DNA of 64,000 nucleotides from Brasenia schreberi. Its lineage: Eukaryota > Streptophyta > Magnoliopsida > Nymphaeales > Cabombaceae. The position numbers and the translations under genes were made by a program. The DNA is taken from NCBI GenBank assembly GCA_036023115.1, contig JAYKKT010000073.1:11327001-11391000 (forward strand). Direction: 5' to 3'. Shown here piece by piece: positions 28,101-39,145 of this stretch. The notes below the pieces were generated by a model. The model had not been told where the DNA came from. It ran no database searches and was given only the letters and a program-made list of their open reading frames with translations. Each line of letters begins with the position of its first letter. Position 1 is the first letter of the stretch.

Positions 28101-28368
28101 ACATCGTTTAAGATGGCTTGGACATATAGAAAGAAGATCAAAAGAAGAACCTGTAAGAAGGTTAGAAAAACTAAATTTGGAAAGTATTAAAAGAGGTAGA
28201 GGACGACCACAAAAGTGTTAGAAAGAAACAATAAAGAATGATCTAGCTTATTGGGAGTTAACTGCTAACATGGCACATGATAGGGATCTGTGGAAACAAA
28301 GAATCCATGTAGCCGACCCCGTCTAGTATGGGAAAAGGCTTAGTTGTTGTTGTTGTTGTTGTTGTTGT
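25131..28368 (+). mobile_element. LINE-1: near full-length RTE-type LINE
   Basis: About 3.2 kb, no LTRs, ending in a (GTT)n tail (about 28344-28368) after GTCTAGTATGGGAAAAGG. The 5' end shares CCGGATAAAGGAGGAGGGTT with LINE-2 at 39163. AP-endonuclease and reverse transcriptase follow in RTE order. It inserted in the Copia-2 LTR, so it is younger than Copia-2. No clear target-site duplication found. Confidence 0.85.
25490..28221 (+). pseudogene. Broken endonuclease-reverse transcriptase of LINE-1
   Basis: Endonuclease: KIRIDSWNIG and HILCLQETKW (25490-25741), IVCAYAPQ and LGGDLNGHVG (25757-25957), then SGLSQTQIDYFICR near 26090. Reverse transcriptase (27011-27706): [45 protein letters not shown] and [13 protein letters not shown]. 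The active-site box reads FANN instead of FADD, so both catalytic aspartates are lost. The C-terminal part (27928-28221) has HRLRWLGHIERR. At least five stops interrupt the frame. It cannot move on its own. Confidence 0.85.
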
Positions 28369-29523
28369 ATTCCTCTGGCTTCTCCTGATCTCTTGGCTTG
28401 CCTGCTGAGTTTCTTTTTCTGAGCAGTTTGAATTCGGACGGTTACCGTAAAATCCGGTAACCGTCCAACTGTTACTGATGGCCTCTATCCGGTAACTCCC
28501 TCTGGTAACGAACTGGAGGGCCAGTCCAACCGTTACTAGATAAGGTTGCCGAGAATGGCCACCCTATCTGTAACACAGAAGTGGCTCCTTGTTCAAGGTT
28601 TCAGGGCTAGATGTATCTTCCTGGGAATGCGAAATTGCAGATAAACATACACACCTTACAGATGATTCTAACTTCTACTTAACTGAAGAGAATCAACTAC
28701 ATATCAGGAATATGAAGGATACATCAACATACCCACCTTACTTATCACTTTATCCAGGATGACTAGAAGGGGGTCGTCCTCTAGCTGCTTGATGGATAAA
28801 TTTATCCTCGACTTTTCTCTCCATATACAAGTCCAAAAGGCATTCCACAAAATGATAAGCAAAATAAAAACGAGTTGAACTGCTTACATCATAATCATAA
28901 GGCCTATGAAATTTCTTTTCTTTCTACAAGAAAGACAATCAATCTATTAAAAATTTCGGGAACATGATCACCATGATGTCAGTTGCATTTCTTTCAAATA
29001 TGAATATAAACTTCAGCTTTGACTTTTATTTCCATGATAAGGTACGTGACTTAGACTGCATTGATGACTCAGTAGCAGAACCTTTAATTGTATCAAAATA
29101 AGCAGCCACTGAGAAAATGAACACAGTGATCATGTCATGGATATGCAATGCTTTCAAGAAGGCTCGATTTTTCAACTCATAGCAACGTGAGTGATAAAAT
29201 CAACTTATATAGCTCTCTGACAATTTCTCACTTCACTAAAGTTCTTCTCGTGAGACATCATGGTGTAGAAATAGTCGATATTTGTATTTGAAAGTCGCCC
29301 GATCATACCATCAAATGTCAAACAAACAAATCAAATACAAAACACACCTAAGAATGAGTGTTACCAGTCAAGAACAAGCCAACAACACAAATCAATGTGT
29401 TGTCCAAAAACAATTTGATTTCTTGATGGAGTGAGGTTCTATTTATTGAGCAATATTTACAACAAGTGAGAGAGAAGAGGACAGTTTGGGAATAAGGTCT
29501 CCCCAAACGGTTGTATTAACTAG

Positions 29524-29631
29524 CTTCCGTATGCTTGCTTCTATTGATGATTTCAGCATCTAGGTGCCTCGGTAGGATGTTTTATTATCAGTTCGGTTCT
29601 GAATTCCTCGTTTGGACATAACACTCTGTTG
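29524..29631 (+). repeat. Direct repeat upstream of SEC61G
   Basis: About 108 bp nearly identical to 30773-30881, both starting CTTCCGTAT and ending ACACTCTGTTG. The pair brackets SEC61G. Confidence 0.85.
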
Positions 29632-30177
29632 GAAAAGAGAAGAGAGGAGTAAGGAAGACGGTGTTCTCTTCCACCCATAGCAACACAGAAGGGGTTGGGT
29701 TTAGTTCGGGTTTACCGTTTTAGGCAAAAACATGACCCAAACATATGCACACCGTACCCCTTTCAAATCCAGCACCGGATTCAATTCAGTTGAAAGGTAT
29801 CTCGGTCTAGGGGTGGCAACTGAACGGGTTGGGGATGGGTATACTTATACGCAGACCCAACTCGAATTTTAATAGATTGGAGACATATTCGGGTTCGGGT
29901 TTTCTTTTACTCGACAGAGCAAACATATGTGTTATTATATATATATATATATATTAAATCACCCATATTGACAAACTCAATGGTACGAGTGTTAATTTTG
30001 AAATTATACTGATACCATCCAAAAGTAACCTGTGAATATATGATTATATATATAAATAAAGTAATGTGTGAATATATGGTTATATATATTATTTATGTGC
30101 CCGAATTTGAATTTGATAGGGTCGGCTATTCTCTACTACGTTATATTTGTCTGGTAAAAAATCATTTTTGTGCAAAT

Positions 30178-30212
30178 CTCTCTCTCTCTCTCTCTCTCGG
30201 GTTAGGGTTCAC
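30178..30212 (+). promoter_or_regulatory. CT-rich leader with telo-box of SEC61G
   Basis: A (CT)n run followed by GGGTTAGGGTT, which contains the telo-box motif common in plant genes of the translation and protein-export machinery. It lies 17-50 bp before the start codon. Confidence 0.45.
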
Positions 30213-30228
30213 TCTTTTGCTCACGGAA

Positions 30229-30559
30229 ATGGATGCCGTTGAATCAGTCGTTGAGCCCCTGAGGGAGTTTGCCAAGGACAGCTTTCGTCTCGTTAAGCGA
30301 TGCCACAAGCCTGATCGGAAAGGTCGGAATCATTTTCCCCAATCTCCGTTCTTTGGTGTTTTCCGGCGCAGATGAGTAGTATTAGTTCCGATCCGTTTCT
30401 CTCTTCGAATTTTCTGATTCTTGTTTTTTCCTGTTTGATTCAGAATTCACGAAGGTAGCGTTCAGGACGGCAATCGGTTTCGTCGTCATGGGTTTCGTCG
30501 GCTTCTTCGTCAAGCTGATCTTCATCCCGATTAACAACATCATTGTCGGATCTAGTTAG
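30229..30559 (+). CDS. SEC61G: Protein transport protein SEC61 gamma subunit
   Basis: Exons 30229-30322 and 30444-30559 join in phase at a 121 bp GT-AG intron and give 69 aa, the usual length for plant SEC61 gamma. The protein begins [18 protein letters not shown], has [18 protein letters not shown] at the cytosolic side and one membrane helix [20 protein letters not shown], then ends NNIIVGSS. It is the tail-anchored small subunit that clamps the SEC61 channel in the ER membrane, for co-translational import of proteins. The ATG at 30229 gives exactly the family N-terminus. Nothing is broken, so it is probably functional. A GT right after the stop codon (TAGGTGAG) may be the donor of a 3' UTR intron. 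Confidence 0.95.
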
Positions 30560-30772
30560 GTGAGTTTTTATGGGAGTCAGATCTGTGACGGATCTTCAGG
30601 ATTACTTGTTGGTTAACGTGATTCCAACACCTAGATGACCCGGTAGGATGCTTTGCCAAAACCAAACCACTATTGCTCTTAAAAGTTCCTTGTTTATATG
30701 TGTGATTTCAACATCTAGATGAGTTTTGCTAATCGAGATGGTTTTCGTATGAAAACCCGATCCATTGACGAC

Positions 30773-30881
30773 CTTCCGTATCCTTGCTTCTATTGATGAT
30801 TTCAGCATCTAGGTGCCTCGGTAGGATGTTTTTCGTATCAGTTCGGTTCTGAATTCCTGGTTTGGACAGAACACTCTGTTG
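30773..30881 (+). repeat. Direct repeat downstream of SEC61G
   Basis: Partner of 29524-29631. Diverged shorter relatives (GATTCCAACACCTAGATG, GATTTCAACATCTAGATG) lie at 30620 and 30705 in the same 3' region. Confidence 0.85.
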
Positions 30882-30882
30882 T

Positions 30883-30914
30883 GGGGGGGGGGGGGGGGTT
30901 TGGGGGTTGGGGGG
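30883..30914 (+). repeat. G-run with quadruplex potential
   Basis: Sixteen G, then TTT, five G, TT, six G. It follows the end of the 109 bp repeat directly. The length of the homopolymer may be a sequencing estimate. Confidence 0.7.
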
Positions 30915-30919
30915 TGCTT

Positions 30920-31701
30920 CTGATGCAGTTCAACACCCGCAATTCATCTAAGATAAATCGATATAGTTCTTTTGGTTGTTTCATTAGTTGATATGGTGTG
31001 ACCAAGATCCAATTGTTTCGATACAGTATTCATATTGTTAGTCTTAGTTGTGATTTGCGGAGGACAACATGGAAAATTTCTAGTGAAGCTAATTGTTCCT
31101 CAAGATTGGGCGGTTTCTCCTTAGCGAGTTTAAGCTTCGTTTTTTGTCAGTGTTGTCAGAACTGGTATTTGAATCAAACCGTTCTTCAAAAAGAATCAGA
31201 AGCGGACTAATCTAATGCAATCGGATCAGCAATCTAAAATTTAAAAAGTATTTTTTAATGAAACCTCCCAATATCTGCTGGTTCAGTCCTGAGTGGGACG
31301 GATCTTGGCTTATTGAACTAAAAGCCGGTCAATTCTAACCCAAACCCCTCAGTTAGCTGATCCGGGGATGATTATTCACTTTAATTCTGTGATTCATATC
31401 CTTATAAACTGGTAAACTGCACTTTTATAGAATTGGCAGTTCATATGATCGTCTAATGTATTTAGTTTACCGCAGTAATTTGCAGTGTTAATTTAGCTTG
31501 TTGCTTACCTCGTGCTTCCATGTCTTTGTAGATAGTAACTGCCAGATTTGAACGAGAAAATTATAAATAAAGCTACCCTTTATCAAGGTGGTTATCGGAG
31601 AGGTTGTGCCATGATCTATGACCTAAATGCATGTCCTTTGTCATCTTGCCATATTGGCAGTTAGATGTCATTGAAATGGCTTGAATGCCTTGTATTTTGT
31701 T
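30920..31701. other. Non-coding region
   Basis: No gene recognised. It contains CCGGT-type repeat phrases around 31290-31370. Confidence 0.4.
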
Positions 31702-31709
31702 GTCAGATC

Positions 31710-32893
31710 CAATGTTGTCTGACGCATATCGTATCGCGTATTGTTGGGCTCCACGATACAGGCATATCGTATCGTAGCGTATCGTACTTTAATATTAAAA
31801 AATAGAAAATTATTTAAAAAATCAGAAAAAATTAGTAAAAATCAGAAAAAAATCAGGAAAAATTAGGAAAAATCTGGTAATTGCTTTGAATTCATATAAT
31901 GCAAAGTTTAGTACATATTGAGCATTCAACATTCAACAATTGCATCCAAATTTACATATTTTGAAGCAAAAAATGAAATACATTTACATTTTACATATTG
32001 TAAATTTGTATCATGATCATTAACTAAATAATCTTCATCTTCTCTTTGATGAAGATTCAAAGTTTCTCATCACCTTGTGCATCAAAATCAAAATCTTCAT
32101 CTCCTTCATGATGTTGCACTCCTTTCAAATTAATCCATGCAATGTCTTCTTTGGTTAGGAGTGCATTTTCTTTGTTATCTTCCATAATTCACTCATCTAA
32201 TATATCAAAATTAACAAACTGTTATCTTTGTACATGCAGTTGTCATATTTGTTAATTTTCATATGTGAGCAAAACGATGAGCTCCATTTCTTTGATTATT
32301 GAGTCTATGACACCTCAGTGATGTGATATTGTTACTTGATGATATCCCCATTTTCTCTTATTAGAGACTAGCTTTTTAACTAATGCTTGAGCTTCATTTC
32401 TCACTTCACAGACTGAGTTAAGCCTCACACACGTTGATCATGTTCAACTCAATGGAAGTCATGTAAGGTGAACCCTAAAATAGTGAAGTTGTGAAATGCC
32501 CACTCAATGAACCGAGACCACCAAATTGTTCTTCATTGTTTGCGATTTCATGAAATTAGAAACTGGTAGCAGAAATATACCTAAAAGTTGTCAACAGAAA
32601 GGGAAATGATTTTGTCATAATTTTTATTTGTTCATAAACTATTCTTATTCAATAAATGAAATTATAAACCCGAATTTATATGTTACATACACAACTTGCA
32701 ATCTCAAACAAGCATATCGGAGGATGCCTTGGAGAAAAGTGAAGAGAGGCAAAGAGAGGCCAGAAACCTGCAAAAAAAAACTTCGAAAAAAAATTGGGTG
32801 TTTCACCCGTATCGCACGATACGGAGCGATAAGTTTTGTTTTACGATACTCTTAGGTGTATCGTATCGTGGTGATACGATACTGATAACACTG
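31710..32893 (-). mobile_element. hAT element copy 1 (non-autonomous)
   Basis: 1184 bp between perfect 8 bp target-site duplications GTCAGATC (31702-31709 and 32894-32901). Ends CAATGTTGTC and GATAACACTG. Subterminal clusters of CGATACG/CGTATCG. On the - strand it carries a remnant of an acidic reading frame with the EDIAWIN motif, also seen in copies 2 and 3. Orientation is opposite to those copies. Confidence 0.88.
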
Positions 32894-32901
32894 GTCAGAT
32901 C

Positions 32902-34049
32902 ATGATATATTCAATCACTTGATCCATGGTTATCACCATAGGTTTCAAGTGCAAGATGATATTGTTCGGTTTTGTTTGATTTTCTTTAGTGGTTTAGTGT
33001 AAATGTCTTGTTTGCATTCTGGGCTACTTTCTATTCTATGTTGGTTTAAAATCAACTTGGTCACATTTGATTTGTTGAAATTGATAACCCAAAGGAAGTG
33101 CATCTTGGGTTGATATGATTTCTTAGCTTTAGTTAGTAGGAATGTAAGAATAAGAGAAGTTTGGTTTGAGCATTTTGTGGCTGAATGAGTAGATCATGGT
33201 TGATTGTCGAAGTGTTGTGTTTGTGGCCAAATGATATCCTGTGTGTTTGTGTTGCATTCAATATCTTGTAATTTGGAGGAGTGGGTAGACCATGGTTGAT
33301 TGTCAAATTGTTGAGGCCTCAGTTTTCTAGCTATTTAACTCATGCATCTATAGCAGAACATGGTTCGAGTTGCATTGACAAGGACCATTAGATGGCAATT
33401 GGCAAGAAACTTTGATCAGTTTGGACATGATGGAGACAACGAAATAGATTCAGAGAGTTTTCCAAAATCTCGTCTGCAACCAGTATACGTAAAAATGTAA
33501 CTTGGGCTAGCAAATGAGCGAGGCTTGTGGTCTGGCTCACTGCAAGCTCCACTCAATATAGGTATATGCACTGGGCTAGGTGCTTATTGTCTCATATAAT
33601 TCATTTAACGGGGTTTATATCCTACCTTACACTTAAAAGAAAATATTAATCAAGCTGTTTGGATGTTTGATCTTGTACTTGAGGGCTGAACTTGTATTTC
33701 ATGATGACACTTGTATAAGAAATCTTAGTTTTTAGTGATGAACAAAGCTTGTGTGAGTGATTTATATATAAAAGCTTGATTTTCACTTAATAATAAGCAA
33801 TCTTGTTTGGTTATTTAGCTTCGGATTCACATAACATTATGTCCATGTTCATGTAGCTAGGTTAAGAGCCCTTAATGTAAACTTGATTGAGTAAGTTTTA
33901 TCTTGTAGGCTTGTTCGCACAGCTTCGTGCTTGGTGACTTTTCAGCAATTTTTTGTTTTTCTAACAAAGAGGGTTAATTAGATTGTCTCAATTTTTGGGA
34001 CTTGGTTATTTGTTTTCCGTGGTTTGATTGTCCTCTACCTTTTTACTGC
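32902..34049. other. Non-coding region
   Basis: AT-rich single-copy-looking DNA. I see no coding exon, RNA gene or transposon end. Confidence 0.4.
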
Positions 34050-34165
34050 AGGTCTAGCGGAAAAATATTGAAAGAACCTTCAAGTTGAGGGTCAAGAGTT
34101 CGATACCCAGGTCTGCACATCCGGAAGGGTCTGCCCAACTCCAGCTTGCCTTTTTCTTCTTAAAG
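34050..34165 (+). mobile_element. tRNA-derived SINE
   Basis: Box-B-like GGGTCAAGAGTTCGATACC near 34098, then CTGCACATCCGGAAGGGTCTGC and CAGCTTGCC; the same 3' part occurs at 43370. Confidence 0.55.
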
Positions 34166-36199
34166 ATTATGACAATATTACCTTTGGTCATGCACATTGT
34201 ATCTTCATATCTTTTCCTTTTCGAAGAATAGTATCTGCATATGGCACTATTAAGACCTTATTATTGAGAGACCTTATCAGAATCTCTCCTTGTTTCACCA
34301 TATGCAGTATAACGAGTACACCTTTCTAAGGGACAAACTCCACCTTCCCGTTAAAGGGTTCAGTTGCTGAACAGTTCTTCATCAATGGGTTCATGTTGGG
34401 GCTGGTGAACAAGCCAAACAAACCCGAAATATATGTACATACATACATATATACATATTTTTACTTCACCAATATACTAGAGGTATGTTTACATTTCACC
34501 ATTAACTGATCTACTGCAACCTTTGAAGAATCAATCAGTGCAGAAAGGTTTACATGAGTTCACGATGAGAGAGTTCACGATGAGAGAGTTCACGACGAGA
34601 ATTCACAGAAAAGTCTGGCAAGCTTGGTGAGCCAAGCCTATCATGCAACATTCATGTTCAGCAAGTATATATAGCTTTATGAGCCGAATCGTGTTCGGCT
34701 CACGGTTCGAAGGAAGACGTACAAATTTATAAGGTTGGAAAAAAATGGTCACTGGATTGATTATTTATTCTACTAATAAGCATTAATAGATTAAAACGTA
34801 ATTGATGAAAAGGCAGTTTAAGACCAAAACAAACTAAAACCGATGGTTTGGTTTGGTTTGGTTCTCTAAAAGCTAAGAATCTTAGAGGCTGAACCTAGAA
34901 CCAAGCCAAAACGGACCACAAACACCCTACATGTAATGGCCCTACCCCTGACAATTTTGCATTTGAAGTCTGTTAAAAGTTTAGAGCAGTGGTCAATAAA
35001 ATCATCTTTTATTTCTATTTCCACCTTCTTGTCTAGTTAAACATGACCGGTTTGGAATCGGCTCCACGGTTCCAACCGAAACCAAATAGGGGAAAGAATT
35101 AATTGGATTCGGATCCAGAACCAAGATCACCTAGTTCGGTTCTGATCTCACCTTCTATAAAACTGAAACTGGTGGTTTCATACTTTCTTAGTTTTTTTCA
35201 TTTTAATCTTTTTAATGACTTTTAATGGTTTCAAATGGTTTAGGGCTCAAGTGGAACGGGCCGAGTCCCGGTTCTGATTCCAGGGAAACATACCACCAGT
35301 TTCGGTTTAGGAACCGGTAATGGATGTCTAGGTGATCATAATTAATATATTTCCCCCATTTGACACCCCGCGCACCCACAACGGCTAACTCATTACTAAC
35401 CCTCCGCTTTGGCGAGCCTGGCCATTATTTGTGTCCAATTGCGTGCGTCCAACCTTACCTTCTTACTACTGCACTAGCTTATGATAAGTTGATAACTTCT
35501 AACGTGAAAAACATTCATTCATAGATGCCCACAGGCTGAGCTCAAAAAGACCCCCACTCTGCTTTCTTCCTTCTGTCTTATTGGACATAGTACAGTGGCT
35601 CTTATGTCATTTGGTCCCAAAAGTCCTCTCGGTAGCCTATAATAATTGAAACCTTGTGGCCCCTCTCTCTCTCTCATGAATAAGATGAAGCAGGGATTCA
35701 AGTTTCCCCTGTGAAGAATTTAACTAGCATTGACTCGTCCACCTCTCACCCCTGCACGTAGTGTGCCAGCCATTAATCTTCCGTCTCTTTCCTTAGTTTG
35801 CTTCTCCTCGTCTCCCTGGCTTCCTCCTCCCTTCAATGAGAGAGAGAGAGGGAGTTGCTGTTTGCATCATTATATGATCGCATCATTTTTCTTGGTTTCT
35901 GCTTAATTTTCCTTGAAATCTGCTGAGACAGTCGGATTTTCTCATCAAAGAAGACCATCTTCGTCTATCTCCTTAGATTTGAAGTTGGTGACATCTTCTG
36001 GTTCGTTCTTTTTAAGGAAAAAGAAGATTTTCTTATTTCATTTTACATTGAATTTTGAAGATCCCTGTTGTCCTGTAGCTGAGATCTTCATGTGATTAAA
36101 ACCAACTTTTGTAGGTCTCTAGATTTCAAGTTGGTGGTAGCCTTTTGGTTGGTCCTGTGAAGAAAAAACAAGAGTTTTTGAAGCTACCAACCTTTCGAA
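34166..36199. other. Upstream region of the Rab gene
   Basis: No gene seen. It contains three copies of a 16 bp unit GAGTTCACGATGAGAG (34557-34603), a MITE-like repeat with GACCGGTTT ends (about 35040-35330) and, from about 35700, a CT/GA-rich stretch that probably holds the Rab promoter and leader. Confidence 0.45.
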
Positions 36200-36561
36200 A
36201 TGGGACGTAAAGACAGCGAAGAGTACCTCTTCAAGATAGTGATAATCGGAGACTCGGCTGTTGGGAAATCAAACTTGATGTCGAGGTATGTCAGGAATGC
36301 ATTTGATTCCAATTCGAAAGCAACGATCGGTGTTGAGTTTCAGACGCAGAGCTTAGAGATTGATGGCAAAGAAGTGAAAGCACAGATATGGGACACTGCT
36401 GGGCAGGAGAGGTTCAGGGCTCTCACATCTGCATATTATAGAGGAGCAGTTGGTGCGCTTGTTGTTTACGATATTAGCAGGCGAGGAACGTTTGAAGGAG
36501 TCAACCGATGGCTGGATGAGCTTAAAAGTAAGTACATATATCTTGAATTAATAGGATTTCA

Positions 36562-36603
<42 letters not shown>

Positions 36604-37044
36604 CCCTGGTTTGACATGATTATTTTGCTTGAAATTGTAACTACTCATTTGTAATAGCACTAATTTTTCTGATAATTAAAACTGCTATACAAAAATATGA
36701 CAGTTTATACGGATACACCTGTGGTGAGGATGCTGGTCGGAAACAAGTCAGACTTGGCCAATATCAGAGACGTGAATGTTGAGGAAGGCAAGAGCCTTGC
36801 TGAATCAGAAGGGATGTTTTTCATGGAGACATCTGCCTTGGAATCGACGAACGTGAAGACGGCTTTCGAGATCGTTATCCGGGAAATCTACAGCAGTGTC
36901 GGCCGGAAAATCCTCTGTTCTAACTCTTACAAAGTAGACCTACCCGTAAACAGAGGGGTGAGCCTTCTCGGGCTCATCAACTATGGGAGTGATACATCAA
37001 AGTCTCAATCTCAGCATATCTCAAATGGGTTCTCCTGCTGTTAG
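36200..37044 (+). CDS. RABA5: Rab GTPase, RABA5 (Rab11-like) subfamily
   Basis: Exons 36200-36527 and 36704-37044 join at a 176 bp GT-AG intron (donor GTAAGT, the codon for Ile110 split) and give 222 aa. All GTPase boxes are intact: GDSAVGKS (17-24), Thr42 in ATIGVEF, WDTAGQE (64-70) with catalytic Gln69, NKSD (123-126) and ETSAL (151-155). The C-terminus ends FSCC, a double-cysteine prenylation site. The N-terminus ([20 protein letters not shown]) and [11 protein letters not shown], with [14 protein letters not shown], fit RABA5 rather than other RABA groups. Known role: traffic at the trans-Golgi/early endosome and toward the plasma membrane or cell plate. Which RABA5 member it is cannot be told. 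The intron has a (CT)n run at 36570-36600. Confidence 0.93.

Positions 37045-39145
<2,101 letters not shown>

Larger units (their letters stand above)
20038..28575 (-). mobile_element. Copia-2: Ty1/copia retrotransposon carrying a nested LINE
   Basis: On the - strand: 5' LTR 28575-24891 (split by a LINE), initiator-tRNA-Met-type primer binding site CTGGTATCAG (24890-24881), leader, gag, integrase, reverse transcriptase, RNase H, polypurine tract and a truncated 3' LTR. It belongs to the same family as Copia-1 but is much better preserved. It inserted in an exon of the S1-domain gene. Confidence 0.88.
24891..28575 (-). repeat. 5' LTR of Copia-2, split by LINE-1
   Basis: Two pieces, 24891-25130 and 28369-28575, form an LTR of about 450 bp that starts TGTTACAG and ends TCATCA on the - strand. 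LINE-1 occupies the middle. Confidence 0.7.
19769..28818 (-). pseudogene. S1-domain plastid protein (SRRP1-like), exon split by Copia-2
   Basis: Three - strand coding pieces: 28818-28737 (EKSRINLSIKQLEDDPLL, donor GTGGGT), 28620-28576 (after acceptor TTCCCAG; EDTSSPETLNKEPLL) and last exon 19852-19769 (VQEVHLKISLDLEGIKKAV, stop TAA). The order and peptides fit the C-terminal part of plastid S1 RNA-binding proteins of the Arabidopsis SRRP1 type, as I recall them; known members carry S1 domains and act in plastid RNA folding. The second exon runs without a gap into the first base of the Copia-2 LTR (28575). Its continuation, expected to include a PGLE-like motif and the QDLQLWLS region, is missing on the other side, as is most of the 3' LTR. 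So insertion and later deletion removed coding sequence. 5' exons were not found. The identity is by peptide resemblance only. Confidence 0.6.
28860..30228. other. Gap between the S1-domain gene remnant and SEC61G
   Basis: No supported gene. It holds one copy of a 109 bp repeat (29524-29631) and, near 29815, a hAT-like start (TAGGGGTGGCAA). The last 50 bp are the CT-rich SEC61G leader. Confidence 0.4.

Noticed and set aside
28888..28923. 36 nt exon of the S1-domain gene (- strand, CTTGTAG before, GTAAGC after)
   Set aside because: Splice signals look good, but the peptide it would add (FIGLMIMI before EKSRI) does not fit the S1-fold sequence expected there.
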